A stretch of 64,000 nt of DNA, from NCBI GenBank assembly GCA_963714125.1, contig OY970234.1, positions 1,674,001-1,738,000 of the forward strand. Reading direction: 5' to 3'. Under the pieces are notes generated by a model. It was not told the DNA's origin. It saw only the letters and a program-made list of their open reading frames with translations, and did not search any database. Positions 48,571 to 57,041 of the stretch are shown here, piece by piece. Source of the DNA: CAWCAW01 sp963714125. Lineage in GTDB: Bacteria; Actinomycetota; Acidimicrobiia; Acidimicrobiales; UBA8190. The stretch's first letter is position 1. The number at the start of each line of letters is the position of its first letter. The position numbers and the translations under genes were made by a program.

Positions 48571-51500
48571 ATGGAGATGATGGCTCCCCAGGTGGTCGCC
48601 GTGATCGTGACCTGCGATCCGGGGACATGGTTCGAAGAGGCCCTAGAGGCCTTTTCTCAACAGGACTACGACGAATTGTCTGTTCTCGTCCTCGACAACG
48701 GAAGCGTCGAGGACCCGACGGCCCGCGTGGCGTCGGTGCTGCCGGGTGCGTACGTGCGGCGCCTCGAGGCCAACCTGGGTTTCGGGGCAAGCGCCAACGA
48801 GGCCCTCACCATGGTGGCGGGCGCCTCCCATTTCTTGTTCTGCCACGACGACGTGGCCCCCGATCCCGACGTCGTCCATCTGCTCGTCGAAGAGTCGTTC
48901 CGGTCCAACGCTGGCATCGTCTCCCCCAAGTTGGTGGCGTGGGACGACCCTCGACGTCTGCTGCATGTCGGTATGGCCGTGGACAAGGGCGGGGCCGTCG
49001 TCGATCGCGTCGAACCCGGCGAGATCGATCAAGGTCAGCACGACGCCGTGCGCGACGTTTTCTTGGCTCCCGGCGGGTGCACCTTGGTGCGCGCCGACCT
49101 TTTCGCCGAGCTCGGGGGGTTCGACCCCGACATCTTCGCCATGGGTGAGGACCTGGACCTGTGTTGGCGCGCCCAGGTGGCCGGCGCTCGCGTGGTGGTG
49201 GCACCGGCGGCGCGCGTCCGGCACCTCGAACAACTCGCCGGTGGCAAGAGGGGACTGCCCGAACTGTCCCAGCCGGGGCGCGGGCCGGGATTGCCCGGTC
49301 TCGACGAACCGGGAGCAGAGGGAGCCGCCGACGGGCCCGCTTTGACCGAAGCGTCCGCCATAACCGAAGCGTCCCGGGGGTCCGAATCTCCCGAGGTTCC
49401 GGTGGCACCGGCAGTGTCGGCGGCAACGGCAGTAACGGCCGCAACGGCAGTAACGACGGCAACGACGGCAACGACGGCAACGACGGCAACGACGGCAACG
49501 ACGGCAATCGGCGCACCGAACGCGGCTCGCCGAGCCGCGCCCCTCGAGCGCCGTCGTCACGGTGGGCGTATGCGCCACGGCCCTCACCGGCGCGTCCCGC
49601 GCGTCACGTTGCAGGCCTTGCAGCGCCGCCATGAGCTCCACGCCGTGCTCAAGTGCTACGGCCGGTTCCACCGGTTTCGGGTGGTGCCCCAACTGGCGGT
49701 GTTGGCCTTCGCCGAGTACTGCATCGCCCGGGTCAGTGGCCACCGCGACCGGGCCTCGGCCGTCTCTCACGCATGGCGCTGGAACATGGCCCGGCGCCGG
49801 TCACTGCGAGCCGAGCGCGCTGCTGTGCAGAGCTTGCGACGTCTGGATGACGCTGAGGTCCGCAGATTGCAGATGCGCGGCAGCGCCCGGCTGACCGCGT
49901 ACATCCGGCGCGCCATCACGTCGGGATTGACGGCCGCACACCGCGGAGCCGTCGCTGATGTGGCGGTGCCCGACCATCACGACGAGGACACCGCGCCGCC
50001 GCGGCGGGCCCTGGTCGAGTCGGTACGGGGGCGGGCCACCTTGTGGGTGCTGGTCGCTGTCGTCCTGTTGTTCGGGACCCGTCAACTCGTGGGCGGCGGG
50101 TTTCCCTACGTGGGACAGCTGCTACCGATGCCGTCGCTCGGAAGCCTGTTCCACCGGTTCGGATCGGGATGGCAGCCCACCGGTGTGGGGACGACTGATC
50201 CCACCTCGCCCGCCACCGTTTTGTTCGGGCTGCTGGCCGCCGTGCTGGGCGGATCGGTCGGATTGGCCCAAAAAGTCGTCATCCTCGGGTGCATTCCCAT
50301 TGGCGCTATCGGCATAGCGCGCCTCACCCGGGCGTTCGGGTCAACACGGTCCCGGCTGGCGTCGGTCGTCGTCTATCTCGCCATCCCGGTGGCTTACAAC
50401 GCGCTCGCCACCGGTCGTGTCGACGCACTGCTCGCCTACGGGGCGTGCCCATGGATCTTCGCCCGCTTGGCCCGGGCCGCCTCGCTTGATCCGTTCGGGT
50501 TCGGCCCGCACACTGACACTGTCGGTCGACATGGACATGGCCGGCCGTGGCGACGCAGCTTGCTCGGCCAAGCCCTGTCCCTGGGGGCGTTGGCGGCTCT
50601 GGTGTGCGCCGGGTCGCCGCCGCTGGCGGTGGTCATCGTCGTCATGGCCGTAGGCGTGTCCCTGGGGATCGTCGTGGTCGCCGGTCCCGAAGCTCTCGCC
50701 GCCGCGGGACGCGTGCTCGTTGTCGCCGCCGGTGCCCTGGTCGTGGCCTTTGTGGTGCTGGCCCCATGGTCGGTGGCGTTGCTGGCCGGACCGGCGCGCT
50801 GGCAGGCCCTCATGGGCGTGGCCGTGTCCCCGGCAACGTCACCGCAGTGGAGCTCTTTGCTGCGGCTCGCCCTCGGTCCCATCGGGGACACCCCCCTGGC
50901 GTGGGCGTTTCTCGCCGCCGCGGCCTTGCCTCTTGTCATTGGTACCCGGTGGCGTCTGGGGTGGGCCGGCCGCGCCTGGATTCTCACGGTGGTGTGCTGG
51001 GCCGTGGCCTGGGCCGGGGGAAGGCACTGGCTGGGAGGCTTCGCCGTACCGGCCCCGATGCTGCTGGCGCCGGCGGGAATCGGCATCGCCGTGGCCATCG
51101 GGCTCGGGGTGCGGGCCTTTGAGGTGGACCTTCCCAGGCACAACTTCGGCTGGCGTCAGGCCGCCGCCGCCATTGCCGCCGTCGCTGTCGTGGTGGGGGC
51201 ACTTCCTGTGTTGGCGGCGTCGTTCAATGGCCGTTGGGACCTGCCCGTGAGTGGGTACGGGCAGGCCACGTCGTGGATGGCCTCGCGCGGCGCCCAGGGT
51301 GACTTTCGGGTCCTGTGGCTGGGCGATCCCCGGGCCTTGCCGGGCAACGGATGGCAGGCGTCGCCCGGTCTGGCGTACCTATTGAGTGAAGACGGCCTTC
51401 CCGACGCCACCGCCCAGTGGCCGGGATCCTCCCCCGGCCCCGCCGCCGCCGTGGGCGCCGCTATCGGCTTGGCCGACCACAACGCCACGGTTCGTCTGGG

Positions 51501-52314
51501 CCAGCTGCTGGCGCCGTATGCGGTGCGCTACATCGTGGTCGTCGACACCTTGGCGCCGTCCATTCCCGGCTACCAGACGCCCGTTGGCTACGCCCCACCG
51601 GCATCGCTGTTGCCCGCTTTGGAGGCGCAGAACGATCTGCACGAGGTGGTGGGCCAATCGGGGTTCACCGTCTTCACCAACAACTTGGCCCTGGCTCAGC
51701 GCTCCGAAGTCTTGGGTCGACCCGCCGCCGTAGCTGTGGCCAAGTTGGCACGGGGCTCTTCGCCCGCGCTGGCCGGCGGGTACCCCGTACTCCCGGCCGG
51801 ACCTGACGCCAGCCGCGTGCGCGGGTTCGTGCGGACCGGTGCCGTGGTGCTGGCCGAGGCGCCCGCCCAGGCGTGGACCATGGACGTCAGGGGGCATCTC
51901 TTGCGGCGCGCCACGGCTTTTGGCTACGCGCCGGCATTCGGGGTACTCAAACCCGCCACTGTCACTGTCGCCGTTGACGGCTCAGGCGCCCACGGTGCCG
52001 AGATCGCCGCCGAGATCGTGGCGTGGGTCGTCCTGGCAGGAGCTCTGGTCGGCCGGCGCGTATGGCTCGATTGGTGTTGGCTCACCTGGCGCCGCCGCCA
52101 ACGCCGCCAACGCCGCCAACGTCGGCAACGTCGGCAACGCCCGGGCCAGGTCGGTGTCGGTGTTGATGGCGAAGGCGATGGCGAAGGCGAAGCGTCGTCG
52201 AGCTACGACCCGGCGGCACCAGAGCTTGCCCCCGCCCCCGCCGCTGCCCCCGCCCCCGCCGCTGCCCCCGCCCCCGCCGCTGCCGCCGGAGCGGCCCCGA
52301 CGGAGGCCTCATGA
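48571..52314 (+). CDS. Giant membrane protein with N-terminal GT2 glycosyltransferase domain
   Basis: About 1,247 residues. A GT2 domain (about 5-240) carries VVAVIVTCDPGTWFEEAL, VLDNGS, ANLGFGASANEAL, FCHDDVAPDPD and MGEDLDLCWRAQVAGA. A low-complexity stretch (about 255-330, with an ATT-repeat) leads to a basic linker. About 10-12 transmembrane helices (about 490-890) follow, then a soluble extracytoplasmic domain (about 900-1140), a last helix (AEIVAWVVLAGALVG) and an Ala/Pro tail. Such fused GT2-membrane proteins accompany DUF5719 genes near cofD and manB in actinobacteria. It probably makes or moves a polyprenyl-linked sugar. Several in-frame ATGs exist at 48562-48580. Confidence 0.85.
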   Translation: MEMMAPQVVAVIVTCDPGTWFEEALEAFSQQDYDELSVLVLDNGSVEDPTARVASVLPGAYVRRLEANLGFGASANEALTMVAGASHFLFCHDDVAPDPDVVHLLVEESFRSNAGIVSPKLVAWDDPRRLLHVGMAVDKGGAVVDRVEPGEIDQGQHDAVRDVFLAPGGCTLVRADLFAELGGFDPDIFAMGEDLDLCWRAQVAGARVVVAPAARVRHLEQLAGGKRGLPELSQPGRGPGLPGLDEPGAEGAADGPALTEASAITEASRGSESPEVPVAPAVSAATAVTAATAVTTATTATTATTATTATTAIGAPNAARRAAPLERRRHGGRMRHGPHRRVPRVTLQALQRRHELHAVLKCYGRFHRFRVVPQLAVLAFAEYCIARVSGHRDRASAVSHAWRWNMARRRSLRAERAAVQSLRRLDDAEVRRLQMRGSARLTAYIRRAITSGLTAAHRGAVADVAVPDHHDEDTAPPRRALVESVRGRATLWVLVAVVLLFGTRQLVGGGFPYVGQLLPMPSLGSLFHRFGSGWQPTGVGTTDPTSPATVLFGLLAAVLGGSVGLAQKVVILGCIPIGAIGIARLTRAFGSTRSRLASVVVYLAIPVAYNALATGRVDALLAYGACPWIFARLARAASLDPFGFGPHTDTVGRHGHGRPWRRSLLGQALSLGALAALVCAGSPPLAVVIVVMAVGVSLGIVVVAGPEALAAAGRVLVVAAGALVVAFVVLAPWSVALLAGPARWQALMGVAVSPATSPQWSSLLRLALGPIGDTPLAWAFLAAAALPLVIGTRWRLGWAGRAWILTVVCWAVAWAGGRHWLGGFAVPAPMLLAPAGIGIAVAIGLGVRAFEVDLPRHNFGWRQAAAAIAAVAVVVGALPVLAASFNGRWDLPVSGYGQATSWMASRGAQGDFRVLWLGDPRALPGNGWQASPGLAYLLSEDGLPDATAQWPGSSPGPAAAVGAAIGLADHNATVRLGQLLAPYAVRYIVVVDTLAPSIPGYQTPVGYAPPASLLPALEAQNDLHEVVGQSGFTVFTNNLALAQRSEVLGRPAAVAVAKLARGSSPALAGGYPVLPAGPDASRVRGFVRTGAVVLAEAPAQAWTMDVRGHLLRRATAFGYAPAFGVLKPATVTVAVDGSGAHGAEIAAEIVAWVVLAGALVGRRVWLDWCWLTWRRRQRRQRRQRRQRRQRPGQVGVGVDGEGDGEGEASSSYDPAAPELAPAPAAAPAPAAAPAPAAAAGAAPTEAS
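49452..49505. repeat. Six tandem copies of a 9-nt coding repeat (AACGACGGC)
   Basis: The 9-mer is perfect over six copies and encodes the ATT tripeptide repeat in the linker of the GT2 protein. A perfect 9-mer keeps frame when it expands or shrinks, so linker length could vary between strains. Confidence 0.85.
52094..52138. repeat. Five tandem 9-nt coding repeats
   Basis: GCCGCCAAC three times, then GTCGGCAAC twice. It encodes a basic RQR stretch (RRQRRQRRQRR) just inside the last membrane helix of the GT2 protein. Confidence 0.75.
52228..52281. repeat. Three tandem 18-nt coding repeats
   Basis: GCCCCCGCCCCCGCCGCT occurs three times and encodes APAPAA units in the C-terminal tail of the GT2 protein. 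Confidence 0.85.
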
Positions 52315-53768
52315 ACGACAGGATTCGACGGGCCTTGCTCGTAGGTCTGCTGGTCAGCGCTGTGGTGGCGGCCGGCGTGGTGGACAACGTGGTCGGTCGA
52401 CCCGCTCCATCTTCGGCGCCCCTCGGCCCCAACGGCGCCGGCACTGCGGCAATGGCCTCTGCGCTAGGAGCGGAGGTGGCCCCGACACGCGTGGAGTCCT
52501 CGGCCGGGTATTGCCCGGCTTCCACCAACGCCTCGGGTTTCGCGCCGATGACGGTGATGCTCACCAATGCCACCGCCAAGGCTGTCACCGGAACGATCAC
52601 GACGGTGACGACGAACGGGAGTACGGCTCCCGTGGCCGTGCGTGTGCCCGCCAACGACCAGATTGGTGTGACACCGCCGAACGACAGCGTGGGGAATTAT
52701 GTGGCGGCCACCGTCGTCCTCGACGGCGGCGGCGTGGGAATCTCGGAGCAAGTGTCAGGCCCCATGGGATACGCCACAGCCCCATGCGCCACAGCGCCCG
52801 GCACCCAGTGGTACTTCGCCCATGGCTCCACGGCGTCGGGAGACAGCCTGCAACTGGCGCTGTTCAATCCCGGTGACGCGCCGGCGGTGATCGACGTCGG
52901 GCTGGCCACCTCGTCGTCGGGGTATGTCCAACCACCGGCGTACCAAGGCGTAGAGGTGGCTGCCGGGTCCTTGGTGGTCGAGAACATCGCCGATCACGCC
53001 ATCAACGACCCCGATGTGTCGACGGACGTGACGGCATTGTCGGGTTCGGTGGTGGCCGGGCAACTCCAGCAATTGGGCTCGAGTGGCCAAGGCGGGTTGT
53101 CGGTCATGTTGGGGGCGCCGTCGACGGCACCGGTCTGGTCGTTTCCTTACAACGACGAAGTCCCCGGGGCCACGGTGACGTTCAACATTTTCAATCCGTC
53201 ACCCAAGACCGTGCATCTGAGTATGAACATCGCCTTGGCGCAGGGAAGCGCCGAGCCGTTGGCGCTGGACGTGGCCGCCATGTCCGCCACCAGCGTGGTG
53301 GCCGAGAATCAGATCAGGATCCCGACATCGGGCGCCTACTCGGCGCTATTCGTGTGTCGGGGGGGAGCAGGAGTGGTGATCGACCGACAGGTGACCACCT
53401 CCACATCGGGAGCGCCCGCACCCCAGCGGGGCGAGACGTCGGGCGTGCCCGTAGGTGGTTCGCGTTGGCTCATCGCCATCAGGCCACCGGCGGCGAACGG
53501 TACCGCTGTGCTGGCGTTTGCCAACACCTCGACCCGACGCCTCACCATGCGAGTGTTGATCATGAGTCGAGGCCGCTGGGTGGCATTGACGAAAAGACCC
53601 ACGATCATTCGCGCCGGCGGCTTTGTCGTGGAAGGCCCCAACGCTCCTAGTCCCGCCGGCGATGCCCCCCTTGAGGTGAAAGCCAATGGGCCTTTGACGG
53701 TGGAGCTCGATCCGTTACCAGCCGGTGCCACCGGCGTGACCACCGGCGTCGCTCTGCCGTTGGGGTGA
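52311..53768 (+). CDS. DUF5719-family secreted/membrane-anchored protein
   Basis: A 485-residue protein. An N-terminal hydrophobic segment (about 7-28, LLVGLLVSAVVAAGVVDNVV) acts as signal or anchor. The rest is a beta-rich extracellular region with repeated FNP-type motifs: LQLALFNPGDAPAVIDVGL and TFNIFNPSPKTVHLSMNIAL. WYFAHGSTASGD and RGGAGVVIDRQV are typical of DUF5719 proteins, whose function is unknown. The start ATG overlaps the stop of the GT2 gene (ATGA), and this pairing suggests the two act together in envelope glycan handling. Confidence 0.8.
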   Translation: MNDRIRRALLVGLLVSAVVAAGVVDNVVGRPAPSSAPLGPNGAGTAAMASALGAEVAPTRVESSAGYCPASTNASGFAPMTVMLTNATAKAVTGTITTVTTNGSTAPVAVRVPANDQIGVTPPNDSVGNYVAATVVLDGGGVGISEQVSGPMGYATAPCATAPGTQWYFAHGSTASGDSLQLALFNPGDAPAVIDVGLATSSSGYVQPPAYQGVEVAAGSLVVENIADHAINDPDVSTDVTALSGSVVAGQLQQLGSSGQGGLSVMLGAPSTAPVWSFPYNDEVPGATVTFNIFNPSPKTVHLSMNIALAQGSAEPLALDVAAMSATSVVAENQIRIPTSGAYSALFVCRGGAGVVIDRQVTTSTSGAPAPQRGETSGVPVGGSRWLIAIRPPAANGTAVLAFANTSTRRLTMRVLIMSRGRWVALTKRPTIIRAGGFVVEGPNAPSPAGDAPLEVKANGPLTVELDPLPAGATGVTTGVALPLG

Positions 53769-53776
53769 GCGGCGTT

Positions 53777-53814
53777 GGGGTGACGCCTTAGGACTGTGGG
53801 GTGACGCCTTAGGC
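53777..53814. repeat. Two copies of a 17-nt motif at 21-nt spacing
   Basis: TGGGGTGACGCCTTAGG occurs at 53777-53793 and 53798-53814 with a partial third copy after it. It lies in the short gap between the convergent DUF5719 and ftsH ends. It may be a slippage product; no function is apparent. Confidence 0.6.
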
Positions 53815-53888
53815 CTGTGGGGTGGCCCTTGACGAGCCGTAGGGCGGCCGGCGGTGAATGAGTCAGTGGTGACTCAGTTGGCCGTGAA

Positions 53889-55949
53889 TCAGTCGGCGGG
53901 GTTGCTCGCCGGGGAACTCACGTCCTCGGGTTGCGGGGCGTCGCCGCCCTTGGCGCCGTTGCCGACCGGCACCACCACATCTTCGGCCGGGATCCCATTG
54001 CCGCCGGGGGCGAAGTGCGGAACCATCGTGGCCGTACCGTCGTGGACAGGACGACCGTAGGCGGTGTCGACCAGGCGGCCTACCTCTTCGCCGTCGAGGG
54101 TCTCACGCTCCAGCAGTCCGCGGGCTACGGCATCAAGGCCGCCGCGGTGCTTGCCCAACAAGTCGATGGCCCGCTCCTCTTCGCGGCGCAGGATGCGAGA
54201 CACCTCGGCGTCGACGACTCGGGCCGTGTCCTCGGAGTAATCGCGCGAGTGCAGGAGGTCCTCGCCCAAAAAGACCATGCCTTGCGATCCCCACGCCATG
54301 GGCCCGAGCTCTTCACTCATGCCCCATTCACGCACCATCTTGCGAGCGAGCTCGGTATTGCCCACGAGGTCGTTGCTGGCCCCGGTGGACAGGTCGCCGT
54401 AGACGAGGAGCTCGGCGGCCCGCCCGCCCATGCGGACGGCGAGAGAGTCCTCGATCACTTCGCGCGGATAGATGTGACGTTCCTCAATGGGGAGTTGTTG
54501 CGTCACACCGAGCGCCATGCCGGTGGGAAGGATGGTGACCTTGTGCACGGGATCGGCACCCGGCAGCACATAGGCCAGCACGGCGTGTCCGGCCTCGTGG
54601 AAGGCGACGCGCTCCTTCTCCATGTCCGACAGCACCAGGCTCTCGCGCCGCTGTCCCATGAGCACACGGTCCCGGGCCGCCTCGAAGTCGAGCATCTCGA
54701 CTTGATGGCCGCCGCGTCGCACGGCGTGCAGAGCGGCTTCGTTGACCAGGTTGGCCAGATCAGCACCGCTCATCCCCGGCGTGCCGCGGGCGATCACCTC
54801 GAGGTTCACGTCGGGTCCCATGCGCTTGTCCTTGCAGTGCACCCGCAAAATGGGAAGGCGTTCTTCGAGGTCGGGGAGGGGTACCACGATCTGACGGTCG
54901 AATCGACCCGGCCGCAACAAGGCAGGGTCGAGGATGTCGGGGCGGTTGGTGGCCGCCATGATCACGACCCCCTCGGCCGGATCGAACCCGTCCATCTCCG
55001 ACAGCATCTGGTTGAGCGTCTGCTCCCGCTCGTCGTGGCCCCCGCCCAAGCCCGCGCCTCGCTTGCGACCGATGGAGTCGATCTCGTCGATGAAGATGAT
55101 GGCCGGGGCCTGCTTGCGGGCGGTTTGGAAGAGGTCGCGGACTCGACTGGCGCCCACGCCGACGAACATCTCCATGAAGTCGGACCCGCTCACCGACAAG
55201 AAAGGCACGCCGGCCTCGCCCGCCACCGCTCGGGCCAACAGCGTCTTACCGGTACCGGGCGGGCCCACCAGCAAGATGCCCTTGGGGATCTTGGCCCCGA
55301 TGTCCCTGAAGCGATGGGGAGACTTCAAAAAGTCCACCACCTCGCTGATCTCGACCTTCACGCCCTGGTAGCCGGCCACGTCCGAGAACGTCGTGCGCGG
55401 CCGTTCAGTCGTGTACAAGCGCGCCCGCGATCTACCGATGGACATGATCCCGGTCATCTGGCCCTGGGCACGACGCGAGATCCAGATGAAGACGCCCACG
55501 AACAACACAATGATGATGATGGTGGGCAGGTACTGATCTAAGGCGCTCTCCTCAGGCGTGCTGAAGGTGAGGTTGACATCGGCATTGGGGATGTCCTGCT
55601 TCATGATCTGCACGTCGGGCGGAAGCGACGGGTTGGGCCCGTTCACCGTGTACTTGGCCCCATCTTTGAGGGACCCGGTGATGATGCCGGTGGTGTTGTC
55701 GATGGCGGCCGACTTCACCTCGTGCGCTTGGACATCTTTCATGAACAGCGGGTATTTGAGCTTGGTGACCGACGGTTTGGTGAGCAGCGCAGGGACGATG
55801 AGCACGGCCACGACGGCCACGATCAGCAGGGCGAACACCCATTTCCAACTCTGATCGCCCGATGACGAGCCCGGCCCGGCCGGCGTGGGGCCACCGGCGC
55901 CACCAGGCGTGGGCCGTCCCGAACGGCGGTCGGGGACCGAAGGACTCAT
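53889..55949 (-). CDS. ftsH: ATP-dependent zinc metalloprotease FtsH
   Basis: A 686-residue membrane protease. Two transmembrane helices (about 36-54 and 141-158) enclose a periplasmic-side domain. The AAA module has Walker A GPPGTGKT (229-236), Walker B IIFIDEID and the second region of homology TNRPDILDPALLRPGRFDR; the zinc site HEAGH is at 451-455. A Pro/Gly-rich tail follows (about 630-686). It degrades misfolded membrane and some cytosolic proteins. Start ATG 55949 is supported by TACCAT ending 6 nt upstream. Confidence 0.97.
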   Translation of the reverse strand: MSPSVPDRRSGRPTPGGAGGPTPAGPGSSSGDQSWKWVFALLIVAVVAVLIVPALLTKPSVTKLKYPLFMKDVQAHEVKSAAIDNTTGIITGSLKDGAKYTVNGPNPSLPPDVQIMKQDIPNADVNLTFSTPEESALDQYLPTIIIIVLFVGVFIWISRRAQGQMTGIMSIGRSRARLYTTERPRTTFSDVAGYQGVKVEISEVVDFLKSPHRFRDIGAKIPKGILLVGPPGTGKTLLARAVAGEAGVPFLSVSGSDFMEMFVGVGASRVRDLFQTARKQAPAIIFIDEIDSIGRKRGAGLGGGHDEREQTLNQMLSEMDGFDPAEGVVIMAATNRPDILDPALLRPGRFDRQIVVPLPDLEERLPILRVHCKDKRMGPDVNLEVIARGTPGMSGADLANLVNEAALHAVRRGGHQVEMLDFEAARDRVLMGQRRESLVLSDMEKERVAFHEAGHAVLAYVLPGADPVHKVTILPTGMALGVTQQLPIEERHIYPREVIEDSLAVRMGGRAAELLVYGDLSTGASNDLVGNTELARKMVREWGMSEELGPMAWGSQGMVFLGEDLLHSRDYSEDTARVVDAEVSRILRREEERAIDLLGKHRGGLDAVARGLLERETLDGEEVGRLVDTAYGRPVHDGTATMVPHFAPGGNGIPAEDVVVPVGNGAKGGDAPQPEDVSSPASNPAD

Positions 55950-55955
55950 TTCTCT

Positions 55956-55961
55956 ATGGTA
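55956..55961 (-). promoter_or_regulatory. -10 hexamer TACCAT, leaderless start of ftsH
   Basis: TACCAT on the minus strand ends 6 nt before ATG 55949 (gap AGAGAA). Confidence 0.5.
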
Positions 55962-56017
55962 CGTGTCCGCACCCCCGCCCATGCGCGCAGCGCGATCGTT
56001 TCGCCACACCCGATCGC

Positions 56018-56023
56018 TACTCT
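56018..56023 (+). promoter_or_regulatory. -10 hexamer TACTCT, leaderless start of the CAAX protease gene
   Basis: TACTCT ends 6 nt before ATG 56030. With the ftsH hexamer only about 57 nt away on the other strand, the region is a compact divergent promoter pair. Confidence 0.5.
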
Positions 56024-56029
56024 TGCCTG

Positions 56030-56980
56030 ATGGCGAGCGGCCTCATCGGCCCTGATCACGGCGGGCCGGGGGGAGAGTCGACCTCTCACGAGCGAGGCTC
56101 TGATGCACTCCCGGCGACGGGGATACCACCCGTAGAGGTGCGTGACGCCGGGGCTCCCCGTGACGCGGGGGCTCCCCCTGACGCCCGGGCTCCTCGGGAC
56201 GACGTTCCCAGTGACACCCCGCCGCGTACCGTCCGGGATGCCTGGGGCTGGCTTGTCCTGGCCGTGGTGGGGTTCGTCGTGGGCCAGGTGTTCAGCGCCG
56301 TGTTGCTCGTGGTCGGCGCCGCGCTGACCGGCCACCTCCATAACGTCAGCCAGCTGGCGGCACGCGCCGTTCCCCCTGGCTGGGTAGTGGTGACGGGTCT
56401 AGTCGGCCTGTGGATCGGGTTCATCGGCGCCGTGGTGCTCGCCAGCCGGGGTTACGGGACGGGCAATGTGCTGCGGGACATGGGTCTGCGGGTGCGCTGG
56501 ATTGATATCCCCGTCGGCATCGCCGCCGGCCTCTTCGGACAATTCATCCTGCTGAACTTGCTCTACCTTCCCCTCGAACACGTGGTTCCGCATCTGTCGA
56601 CGAGGTTGTCGGAGCCGGCCAAACACCTGACGGGGGGCTTCCCCGGGGTGGACCTGGTGGTCATCGCCGTCTTGACCGTGGTGGTGGTCCCGGTGGTGGA
56701 GGAGCTCATGTTCCGGGGGCTCGTGCTGAAGGGATTCGTCAAGGTCTTTGCCCGCGTCGGTCCTGTCCTCGGGCCCGCCTTGGCCGTGGTGTCGACGGGG
56801 ATCGTGTTTGGCCTGGCCCACTTCGAACCGCTCGAACTGCTGGGACTGGCCGCCTTCGGCGTGGTGCTTTCGCTGTTGGCCTACCGTTCCGGTCGCCTTG
56901 GCCCGGGCATCTTCGCCCATGCCACGTTCAACCTGATCGCCATTTTGTCGATCGCCCTGCCCAGCTCCGTCCTGCGTTGA
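56030..56980 (+). CDS. CPBP (CAAX/ABI) family intramembrane protease
   Basis: A 316-residue membrane protein. A disordered head (about 1-70) contains a short repeated DAGAPRD/DARAPRD motif. About seven hydrophobic helices follow. The catalytic motifs are all present: EExxxR in VVEELMFRG, FxxxH in IVFGLAHFE, and HxxxN in FAHATFN. It is likely an intramembrane glutamate-type protease processing unknown membrane or prenylated peptides. Divergent from ftsH with about 80 nt between the starts. Confidence 0.9.
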   Translation: MASGLIGPDHGGPGGESTSHERGSDALPATGIPPVEVRDAGAPRDAGAPPDARAPRDDVPSDTPPRTVRDAWGWLVLAVVGFVVGQVFSAVLLVVGAALTGHLHNVSQLAARAVPPGWVVVTGLVGLWIGFIGAVVLASRGYGTGNVLRDMGLRVRWIDIPVGIAAGLFGQFILLNLLYLPLEHVVPHLSTRLSEPAKHLTGGFPGVDLVVIAVLTVVVVPVVEELMFRGLVLKGFVKVFARVGPVLGPALAVVSTGIVFGLAHFEPLELLGLAAFGVVLSLLAYRSGRLGPGIFAHATFNLIAILSIALPSSVLR

Positions 56981-57041
56981 CCGACGCCGGGTTGGTCGGA
57001 CCAAGCACAGAAGTGGTCCGGGTGCCGTCCGCAGGGACGCT

